Shown: piece after piece, positions 58,148 through 64,000 of the stretch
How the letters are laid out: every line of letters begins with the position of its first letter
Numbering within the stretch: position 1 is the stretch's first letter
Source of the DNA: Microbispora siamensis
GTDB lineage: Bacteria; Actinomycetota; Actinomycetes; Streptosporangiales; Streptosporangiaceae
Length of the DNA: 64,000 bases
Reading direction: 5' to 3'
Assembly: GCF_016863095.1 (NCBI RefSeq)
Contig: NZ_BOOF01000039.1
Coordinates: 1 to 64,000 of the forward strand
Notes under the pieces: model-generated
The model's database searches: none
Told to the model about the DNA's origin: nothing
The model's input: the letters and a program-made list of their open reading frames with translations, nothing else
Translations under genes and position numbers: made by a program

Positions 58148-58807
58148 TCACGCGGCAGCGGAGGTCGCCCACTCCTCATCGCGCATACGGATCATCGAGA
58201 CGCCGACGATTCCGAAGACGACCAGCAGGATGACCGGGCCGCCGAGGCCCAGCACGAGGTTCCACGCGCTCGCGCCGAACAGCCAGACGATGATGCCGAC
58301 GAGCACGCCGGCCGGGAACCACCACCCGGCCCGGCCTCCCCAGGCGTACGCGACGGCCACGAGCACGAGGCCGAGGAACGACCCGATCATGCCGGGCATC
58401 TGCCAGCCGATGATCATCGCGGGCTGAGCCCCGTCCTGCATGAGCTTCTCCGCCTGGTCCACCGGCAGCATCTGGAACGCCACGACGTCGAAGAAGTCCG
58501 AGATCATCAGCGCCGAGAAGTTGATGAGGCCGAGGACCGTGATCACGCCCGCGATGTTGGCCAGCACCACGCCCTTCTTGCGTACGAGGTGGACGAGGCC
58601 GATCACGCCGGGCACCCACAGAACCCACGCGTAGTGGAGGAGCGTCGCGCTGACGCCCACGGCGACCGGATTGTGCGCGTACGCGAGGGGGTCGTCGACC
58701 CCGGGTTCGGACGGGTCGACGGCCATGCCGAGGAGCAGGCAGAGCGGGGCGAGGATGAGGCTCGTGCCCGCCGCGACGCGGCGGAAGGTGTTCGCGTTGG
58801 TAAGCAT
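58148..58807 (-). CDS. Six-helix membrane protein of unknown function
   Basis: 219 residues with six predicted membrane helices, beginning RVAAGTSLILAPLCLLLGMA and ending VILLVVFGIVGVSMIRMRDE. Short charged loops, including one with FFDVVAFQMLPVDQAEKLMQ, separate the helices. No catalytic motif is present. It is divergent from a NarL-type two-component system with a perfect inverted repeat between them, so it is a likely target of that system. The function is unknown. Confidence 0.8.
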   Translation of the reverse strand: MLTNANTFRRVAAGTSLILAPLCLLLGMAVDPSEPGVDDPLAYAHNPVAVGVSATLLHYAWVLWVPGVIGLVHLVRKKGVVLANIAGVITVLGLINFSALMISDFFDVVAFQMLPVDQAEKLMQDGAQPAMIIGWQMPGMIGSFLGLVLVAVAYAWGGRAGWWFPAGVLVGIIVWLFGASAWNLVLGLGGPVILLVVFGIVGVSMIRMRDEEWATSAAA

Positions 58808-58842
58808 GCGGAGGACCGTACGAAGCGGTCCCGCACCCCGTC

Positions 58843-58860
58843 GTCAAAGCACACTTTGAC
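58843..58860. promoter_or_regulatory. Inverted repeat between the membrane-protein gene and the two-component genes
   Basis: GTCAAAG-CACA-CTTTGAC is a perfect 7-4-7 inverted repeat, 36 bases upstream of the membrane-protein start and 82 bases upstream of the kinase start. Its size suits a LuxR/NarL-type response regulator dimer. Confidence 0.65.
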
Positions 58861-58941
58861 CACCTGTCCGCCTACAGGCGGATTTGTGGAAGGGCGCATT
58901 CGGGACGACCGTCACTCTTCTGCACCATTACTCTCTCCCCC

Positions 58942-60084
58942 ATGCCCCACCGCCGTCCCCCCACTCTCGTCGACTGGCTCGTCGCGGTGGTCGTGGGCCT
59001 GTTCGCGATCGCCGAGGAGGTCGGCGGGCGCTCGATGGGCCCCTCGCGTGACGCTCTCCCCCTGTGGATCGCCGCCGGGGTCGCCGCCGCCGTCGCGGTG
59101 CTGTTCCGGCGCCGCGCTCCGTTCGCGATCCTTTTCGTCTACTCCGCCGTCAACGTCCTGCTGTTCGTCGTGGCTCCTCAGATGGCGGCGGCCTGGCAGT
59201 TCTACACCGAGCTCGTGCTGCTGTTCACCCTGCTGTCGGAGGTACGGCCGCGCAGCGTGAAGGCCGTCGCCGGCCTGGTCGCGAGCGGCGCGTACGTCGT
59301 CTCCATGCTGGCGGCCTCCCAGCCTCCGGCGGGGGCGGGCGACATCGCCGTGGCCGTGGTGATGTCCGCGATCGCGGCCGGAGCGGGTCTGGCCGTGCGC
59401 CGCCACCGCGTGCTCGCCGTCCAGGCCGCCGAACGCGGCGAGTTGCTGGCCCGCGAGGCCGTGGCGGAGGAACGCGCCCGCATCGCCCGCGAACTGCATG
59501 ACATCGTCGCCCACAGCGTCAGCGTGATGACCATGCAGACCGGCGGCGTACGGCTCATGCTGCGCGAGGACCAGGAGCGTGAGCGGCAGGTGCTCGCGTC
59601 GATCGAGGAGACGGGCCGGGGCGCCGTGGACGAGCTGCGCCGGATGCTCGGCCTGCTGCGCGGGCCGATGGCCGACCCAGGCCCGCAGGCCGGCCTCGAC
59701 CGGCTGGACGACCTGCTGGACCAGGTCAGGGCCGCGGGGCTCGACGTGACGCTGGAGGTGCGCGGAGACGCCGTGCCGCTACCCGCCGGGCTCGACCTGT
59801 CGGCCTACCGCATCGTGCAGGAGGCGCTGACCAACGCGCTCAAGCACGCGGGCCCGACCCGGGCGACGGTCTCCGTGGACTACCGCCCCGGAGAGCTCCA
59901 CCTGGAGATCGTCGACCTGGGCCCCCGCGAGGGCCGGGCACGGGCGCGGGCACGCGGCGCCGGGCAGGAAGGCGGGCACGGGCTGATCGGCATGCGGGAG
60001 CGGGCCTCGCTGTTCCACGGCACGCTGACCGCGGGACCGCTCGCCTCGGGCGGGTTCGGCGTCCGGGCGGTGCTCCCCCTGTGA
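58942..60084 (+). CDS. NarL-type sensor histidine kinase (HisKA_3)
   Basis: 380 residues. The N-terminal membrane region has about four to five helices (residues 8-150). The HisKA_3 box is ERARIARELHDIVAHSVSVM with His 186. The HATPase domain has VQEALTNALKHAGPTRATV and GLIGMRERASLFHGTLTAGP. The sensed signal is presumably membrane-related since there is no extracytoplasmic domain. The stop overlaps the response-regulator start by 4 bp (GTGA). Confidence 0.93.
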   Translation: MPHRRPPTLVDWLVAVVVGLFAIAEEVGGRSMGPSRDALPLWIAAGVAAAVAVLFRRRAPFAILFVYSAVNVLLFVVAPQMAAAWQFYTELVLLFTLLSEVRPRSVKAVAGLVASGAYVVSMLAASQPPAGAGDIAVAVVMSAIAAGAGLAVRRHRVLAVQAAERGELLAREAVAEERARIARELHDIVAHSVSVMTMQTGGVRLMLREDQERERQVLASIEETGRGAVDELRRMLGLLRGPMADPGPQAGLDRLDDLLDQVRAAGLDVTLEVRGDAVPLPAGLDLSAYRIVQEALTNALKHAGPTRATVSVDYRPGELHLEIVDLGPREGRARARARGAGQEGGHGLIGMRERASLFHGTLTAGPLASGGFGVRAVLPL

Positions 60085-60755
60085 GCGAGGCGGTGAACGT
60101 GATCGGCATCCTGATCGCCGACGACCAGGCGATGGTCCGGGCCGGGCTGCGGCTGGTGATCGGCACCCAGCCGGACCTCGCCGTGCTGGGCGAGGCGTCC
60201 GACGGCGAACGCGCCGTCGAGCTGGCCCGGAGCCTGCGGCCCGACGTCGTGCTGCTCGACATCGCCATGCCGCGGCTCGACGGCCTGGAGGCGGCCCGGC
60301 GGATCCTGTCCGCGCCCGAGCCGCCGCGCGTGATCGCGCTGACGACATACGACACCGACGAGAACCTCGACCGGGCCCTGCACACCGGGGTCAGCGGCTT
60401 CCTGCTGAAGGTCTCGCCACCCGAGCACCTGTTCGCCGCGATCCGCAGCGCCGCCCGTGGGGAGGTGCTGCTCGACCCCGCCGTCACGGGCCGGGTCGTC
60501 GACGCCTACCGCCGCGCGCAGCCCGCCGCGCCGCCGCCCGAGACGGGACTCACCGCGCGGGAGGAGCAGGTGCTGCGCCTGGTGGCACGGGGGCTGTCGA
60601 ACGGCGAGATCGCGGACACGCTGTCGATCACCGAGGCGACGGTGAGCACGCACATGAACCGCCTGCTGGCCAAGCTCGGCCTGCGCGACCGCGCCCAGGC
60701 CGTCCGGTACGCCTACGAGTCGGGCCTCGTCCGCCCAGGTGATGCCGCGTCGTGA
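60081..60755 (+). CDS. NarL/LuxR-type response regulator
   Basis: 224 residues from GTG 60081. The receiver domain has the acidic pair in ILIADDQAMVRAGL, the phospho-acceptor Asp 60 in VVLLDIAMPRLDG, and Lys in GFLLKVSPPEHL. The LuxR helix-turn-helix is LTAREEQVLRLVARGLSNGE, then TVSTHMNRLLAKLGL. It is the partner of the overlapping kinase gene. The probable binding site is the inverted repeat at 58843-58860. Confidence 0.94.
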   Translation: MSEAVNVIGILIADDQAMVRAGLRLVIGTQPDLAVLGEASDGERAVELARSLRPDVVLLDIAMPRLDGLEAARRILSAPEPPRVIALTTYDTDENLDRALHTGVSGFLLKVSPPEHLFAAIRSAARGEVLLDPAVTGRVVDAYRRAQPAAPPPETGLTAREEQVLRLVARGLSNGEIADTLSITEATVSTHMNRLLAKLGLRDRAQAVRYAYESGLVRPGDAAS

Positions 60756-60774
60756 GCCGGTAGCGTAGGTGCAC

Positions 60775-61743
60775 ATGACAGCTATCGACTCCACCAGCTC
60801 GGGTGCGTACGGCATCGGCCTCGCCACGATCGCCGCGGACGGCACCGTGCTGGACACCTGGTTCCCCTTCCCGGCGCTGGGCGAGCCCCCGGCCGTGGGC
60901 ACCGAGCCGATCGCGGGCGAGGATCTCGGCGAGGGCATGGCGGAACTGGTCGGCCCCGACCCCGCCAGGGGCGTCGAGGTCGTGGCCGTGCGCACCGGCA
61001 TCGCCGACCTGTCGGCCCCGCCGGTCGATGCGCACGACGTGTACCTGCGCCTGCACCTGCTGTCCCACCGTCTGGTCCGGCCGCGCACGGTGAACCTCGA
61101 CGGGATCTTCGGGCTGCTGGCCAACGTCGTGTGGACCAACCACGGCCCGTGCAAGGTGGAGGGCTTCGAGGAGGTACGGCTGCGCCTGCGGGCCCGTGGT
61201 CCGGTGACCGTCTACGGCGTGGACAAGTTCCCCCGCATGGTCGACTACGTGCTGCCCTCCGGGGTGCGGGTCGCCGACGCCGACCGCGTACGGCTCGGCG
61301 CCCACCTGGCGAGCGGCACCACGGTCATGCACGAGGGCTTCGTCAACTACAACGCCGGCACGCTCGGCGCCTCCATGGTGGAGGGCCGCATCTCGGCGGG
61401 GGTCGTCGTGGGCGACGGATCCGACGTGGGCGGCGGCGCCTCGATCATGGGCACGCTGTCCGGCGGCGGCAAGGAGGTCATCTCGATCGGCGAGCGCTGC
61501 CTGCTCGGGGCCAACTCCGGCATCGGCATCTCGCTGGGCGACGACTGCGTGGTGGAGGCCGGGCTGTACGTCACGGCGGGCACCAAGGTCACCCTGCCGG
61601 ACGGGTCGGTCGTGAAGGCCAGGGAGCTGTCGGGCAAGTCGGGCCTGCTGCTGCGCCGCAACTCGACGACCGGGGCGGTCGAGGCGGTGTCCCGCGACAG
61701 CAGGGGCATCGAGCTCAACGCCGCGCTGCACGCCAACGACTGA
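60775..61743 (+). CDS. dapD: 2,3,4,5-tetrahydropyridine-2,6-dicarboxylate N-succinyltransferase
   Basis: 322 residues from ATG 60775; a GTG two codons upstream is unlikely. It is an actinobacterial-type DapD. An N-terminal alpha/beta region leads to a left-handed parallel beta-helix of hexapeptide repeats ([40 protein letters not shown]). The repeat [20 protein letters not shown] includes the acyl-CoA site. It succinylates tetrahydrodipicolinate on the way to meso-diaminopimelate and lysine. It starts 19 bases after the response-regulator stop and may share its transcript. Confidence 0.95.
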   Translation: MTAIDSTSSGAYGIGLATIAADGTVLDTWFPFPALGEPPAVGTEPIAGEDLGEGMAELVGPDPARGVEVVAVRTGIADLSAPPVDAHDVYLRLHLLSHRLVRPRTVNLDGIFGLLANVVWTNHGPCKVEGFEEVRLRLRARGPVTVYGVDKFPRMVDYVLPSGVRVADADRVRLGAHLASGTTVMHEGFVNYNAGTLGASMVEGRISAGVVVGDGSDVGGGASIMGTLSGGGKEVISIGERCLLGANSGIGISLGDDCVVEAGLYVTAGTKVTLPDGSVVKARELSGKSGLLLRRNSTTGAVEAVSRDSRGIELNAALHAND

Positions 61744-61847
61744 CGCTCCAGCGGGCCCCCTCCCCCACCCTGAGATGACCCTGAGTCTGCCCTGAACTTG
61801 GCCTTCGGCCCTGTGATCGGCGGGAGGGCGGCCCGTACGGTGAAGGT

Positions 61848-62024
61848 ATGGGACGCATTCTCCTCATCGCCGCAGCCGTAATCGTCGGGTTCTTCCTTCT
61901 CGGCTCCGTCATCGGGCTCATCTTCGGGGCGCTGAAGTGGGTTCTGATCATCGGCGCCATCGCGCTGATCGTGTCGGTCGTGCTCAAGCTCACCCGGAGC
62001 AGCCGGTCGAACCACTACACCTGA
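61848..62024 (+). CDS. 58-residue membrane peptide of unknown function
   Basis: A short gene, ATG 61848 to TGA 62022-62024, with an AAGG site 3 bases before the start. The product has two hydrophobic stretches, LLIAAAVIVGFFLLGSVIGL and WVLIIGAIALIVSVVL, and a short basic/polar tail (KLTRSSRSNHYT). It would be a small two-helix membrane protein. GC-rich third positions and a strong terminator directly downstream support it as real. No family was recognised. Confidence 0.7.
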   Translation: MGRILLIAAAVIVGFFLLGSVIGLIFGALKWVLIIGAIALIVSVVLKLTRSSRSNHYT

Positions 62025-62025
62025 C

Positions 62026-62041
62026 CCGGCCACGTGGCCGG
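62026..62041. promoter_or_regulatory. Perfect 16-bp palindrome after the small membrane gene
   Basis: CCGGCCACGTGGCCGG is a perfect dyad immediately after the stop codon and just before the main terminator. It may be part of a tandem terminator or a protein-binding site; its role is unclear. Confidence 0.4.
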
Positions 62042-62062
62042 AAAACAGGGCCGGGAAAAGGG

Positions 62063-62099
62063 GCGGGCCCCGCCGCAGTGCGACGGGGCCCGCTTTCTT
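62063..62099. terminator. Bidirectional terminator between the small membrane gene and the cellulase gene
   Basis: GCGGGCCCCG (62063-62072) pairs perfectly with CGGGGCCCGC (62084-62093), followed by TTTCTT on the plus strand. On the minus strand the stem is followed by CCCCTTTT. It can therefore end both converging genes. Confidence 0.92.
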
Positions 62100-62120
62100 G
62101 TGCGCCTGGCACGCCTCGGG

Positions 62121-63986
62121 TTACGAGAGCGGCGGGTAGGCGTTCTGCATGAGCTGCTGGAACTGCGCGGAGAACCAGTGGCCCGAGACCGGGGCGTTCG
62201 GCAGAGCACCGGACATGTTGTTGCCGTTCAGGTTGTTACCGGTGTAGGTCGGGTCGCACATCCGGTCGAAGCCCTTGCCCTCGTCGTTGTTGATGGCGGT
62301 GCTGGAGCCGTCGGACTCACCCGGAGGCTTGATCCAGACGTAGGCGTCGAGACCGGCGGCGGGGTTCGCCTTCGGCCGCTCGCCCATGCCGGCACCGGAC
62401 TGGTTGCACCAGTTGCCGGCGTGGATGCGGCGGTCGACGCGCGACTCGTTGACGAAGGTGTTGACGTCGGTGGAGGTGCTGGCCTTGGTCGGCCGGGCCG
62501 CGCCGCCCCAGCCGTTGCGGGAGGTGTCGATCAGCATGCCGATGGTGTTCGGGAAGCCCTTCGCCACCAGGGCGTTGCGGAGACCGACCGCGAAGGACTG
62601 CTCGTCCACGTACCAGTTCCAGTCGACCCACTTGGACTGGCGCACCGACTGGCCGTTCACGGTGGTGTTGATGTTGAAGTACGGCTCAACCGTCGCGGAG
62701 AAGTTGGCGGTGTTCACGATGAAACCGTCAATGCTCTTCACGCCCGCGGTGGTGCCGGACGCGACCTGGTAGAAGAGGTTCACCATCGGCTGGAAGTTGC
62801 TGTCCCAGCCGAGCCAGGCGTGGTGCGCCGCGTCCACGTAGGTGTACACGTTCGAGATCGCGTGCAGCTTGTTCAGCGCGTACTGCACGCCCTGGACGTA
62901 GGCGCCCGAGGACTGGGCCTCCTGGCACGCCTGGAACGCGTTCACGTTGGTGATCAGGTTCGGCAGCGAGTCGGGCTCGATGACCGTCACGATGCGGAGG
63001 TTCGAGTACTTCGGGTCCGCCATGATTCCGGCGATCACGTCGATGTACTCGCTCTTGTATCGCGCGAGGCCGTTCTGCGCGATCTTCAGCTCGCCGTTGG
63101 AGGCGAGCGCCGAGCAGTCGCGGTTCGGCAGGTCGTAGATGACGACCTGGATCGTGAGAGGCGCGCTGCCGTTGGCCGCGTCCTGCTTGACCGCCTCATC
63201 GAGGTGGTCACGCAGGCCCATGCTGTTGTTGCCGGCCGAGCCGGAGCTGATCGCGGCGATGCGGTCCAGCCAGACCGCCGTGGAGATGTTGGCCACCCGC
63301 GAGCCGCCCGGCTCGGACTTCGCGCTGGCCGACCAGTCCGGGTTCACGTAGCCCGTCGCACCGTCGTACGGGTTGTCCACATGGGTCCCGGGCGGCGGCG
63401 GCGAGGTGGACGGAGAGGGCGACGGCGACGGCGAGGCCGACGGAGAGGCGGAGGGGGAGGCCGAGGGAGAAGCGGAGGGAGAGGCCGAGGGGGACGGCGA
63501 GGGGGACTTCGACGGCGAGGCCGACGGCGACGGCGACGGCGACTGCGGGGTGCCGTTGCAGGAGACGCCGTTGATCTTGAAGTCGGTCGGCGCCGGGTTG
63601 CTGCCGCTCCAGGACCCGTTGAAGCCGATGCTCGTCGAGCCGCCGGTGGACAGGGACTTGTTCCAGTCCAGGGCGGTCGCGGTCACGTTGCTGCCCGACT
63701 GGCTCCAGTTGGCCGACCAGCCCTGGCTGACCTTCTGGCTGCTGTTCGGGAAGGTGAACGTGAGCGTCCAGTTGCTGAGCGCGTCGCCCAGGTTCTGAAT
63801 GGTCAGGTTGGCGGACATGCCGCCCTGCCACTCGCTGGCGGTGTAGTTGACTTTGCACGAGACCGCGGCACTCGCCGATGTGGCGGTGGCGACGGCCGCC
63901 GTGGAACCGAGCGCGAGCACGGCCGCCGCGACCAGGCCGCGGCGCACCGTGGAGCTCACGGCTCCCGGTCGGGGGGTGGATCTCAT
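62121..63986 (-). CDS. Secreted GH6 cellobiohydrolase with N-terminal CBM2
   Basis: 621 residues: signal peptide (about residues 1-40), CBM2 cellulose-binding module (about 41-145, CKVNYTASEWQGGMSANLTI, then QGWSANWSQSG), a Ser-Pro linker of about 50 residues, and a GH6 catalytic domain (about 200-620). GH6 signatures are VVIYDLPNRDCSALASNGE (proton-donor Asp region) and RIVTVIEPDSLPNL. The long loops, including WVDWNWYVDEQSFAVGLRNA and IDTSRNGWGG, and the closing GHWFSAQFQQLMQNAYPPL match exo-acting Cel6B-type enzymes that release cellobiose. The start ATG lies 14 bases from the window edge with GGAGG visible. Confidence 0.95.
   Translation of the reverse strand: MRSTPRPGAVSSTVRRGLVAAAVLALGSTAAVATATSASAAVSCKVNYTASEWQGGMSANLTIQNLGDALSNWTLTFTFPNSSQKVSQGWSANWSQSGSNVTATALDWNKSLSTGGSTSIGFNGSWSGSNPAPTDFKINGVSCNGTPQSPSPSPSASPSKSPSPSPSASPSASPSASPSASPSASPSPSPSPSTSPPPPGTHVDNPYDGATGYVNPDWSASAKSEPGGSRVANISTAVWLDRIAAISSGSAGNNSMGLRDHLDEAVKQDAANGSAPLTIQVVIYDLPNRDCSALASNGELKIAQNGLARYKSEYIDVIAGIMADPKYSNLRIVTVIEPDSLPNLITNVNAFQACQEAQSSGAYVQGVQYALNKLHAISNVYTYVDAAHHAWLGWDSNFQPMVNLFYQVASGTTAGVKSIDGFIVNTANFSATVEPYFNINTTVNGQSVRQSKWVDWNWYVDEQSFAVGLRNALVAKGFPNTIGMLIDTSRNGWGGAARPTKASTSTDVNTFVNESRVDRRIHAGNWCNQSGAGMGERPKANPAAGLDAYVWIKPPGESDGSSTAINNDEGKGFDRMCDPTYTGNNLNGNNMSGALPNAPVSGHWFSAQFQQLMQNAYPPLS
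63409..63543 (-). repeat. Ser-Pro-Ser-Ala linker repeat of the GH6 enzyme
   Basis: Degenerate 12-base units (on the plus strand GAGGCCGAGGGA and variants) encode SPSA/SPSP repeats between the CBM2 and the GH6 domain. The style matches the linker of the PL11 lyase at the other end of the window. It is a coding repeat, not a CRISPR. Confidence 0.85.
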
Positions 63987-64000
63987 TGGGAAGGTCCTCC

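Noticed and set aside
63409-63543. Purine-rich repeats as a CRISPR or regulatory repeat
   Set aside because: They are degenerate and encode the linker of the GH6 enzyme on the minus strand.
1-64000. tRNA or rRNA genes
   Set aside because: Scanning for the T-loop GGTTCRA pattern found only hits inside protein-coding genes, with no acceptor-stem pairing around them.

Overview
The window is high-GC actinomycete chromosome, probably from the Streptosporangiales (for example a Streptosporangium, Nonomuraea or Microbispora relative). That placement is an inference. It rests on very GC-rich third codon positions, frequent GTG starts, many 4-bp ATGA/GTGA gene overlaps, GGAGG-type ribosome sites, an ergothioneine operon, an F420-type PPOX enzyme and CBM2-linked, Ser/Pro-linkered cellulose-degrading enzymes. 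Nearly all of the DNA is coding. No tRNA, rRNA, CRISPR array or insertion sequence was seen.

Layout. 1-2.8 kb: the C-terminal part of a secreted PL11 rhamnogalacturonan lyase behind a repeat-encoded Ser-Pro linker, then a small secreted protein. 2.9-11.1 kb: a site-2 protease with CBS domains, a SigR-like ECF sigma factor, a 3'-phosphoesterase/degenerate ligase protein, a secreted 5'-nucleotidase, a membrane coiled-coil protein and a second ECF sigma factor coupled to a CU044_5270-type protein. 11.2-16.5 kb: three translationally coupled genes for a DUF559-type nuclease, a two-winged-helix protein and an 1182-residue protein carrying two P-loop ATPases (AAA/ORC-like plus HerA/FtsK-like). This is the best candidate for an undescribed system, most simply DNA processing or anti-phage defence. 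16.6-25.6 kb: TetR/aldo-keto reductase, DUF4239 membrane genes, an NAD(P)-binding protein, a secreted M14 carboxypeptidase with an inserted domain, an SPW protein and a Rieske ferredoxin with its reductase. 25.6-29.6 kb: IclR regulator and betA-betB (choline to glycine betaine). 29.6-36.2 kb: small regulator/enzyme pairs (alpha/beta hydrolase-MarR, Mut7-C, MerR, a lactate-oxidase-like enzyme, quinone oxidoreductase-MarR), several with clear palindromic operators.

36.3-47.5 kb is a nucleotide-heptose and glycosyl/carbamoyl transfer cluster. Nine minus-strand genes (carbamoyltransferase, GT2, GT9, GT4, gmhA, hldE, SDR, GT9, UXS-like decarboxylase) face two plus-strand genes (gmhB, GT4-like) across one control region that holds a 12-bp palindrome. 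GmhA, HldE and GmhB together would convert sedoheptulose 7-phosphate into an ADP-activated heptose. The glycosyltransferases and carbamoyltransferase could build a decorated surface glycan or a secreted glycoside.

47.5-53.8 kb is looser: small membrane, PPOX and secreted proteins, an orphan histidine kinase, and a Tat-exported phospholipase C that overlaps the kinase tail to tail. 53.9-58.0 kb is egtA-egtB-egtC-egtD (ergothioneine; no egtE in the window). 58.1-60.8 kb is a membrane protein divergent from a NarL-type two-component pair, with an inverted repeat between them. dapD (lysine/diaminopimelate) and a 58-residue membrane peptide follow. The window ends in a GH6 cellulase with an N-terminal CBM2, so plant-wall-degrading enzymes lie at both edges.
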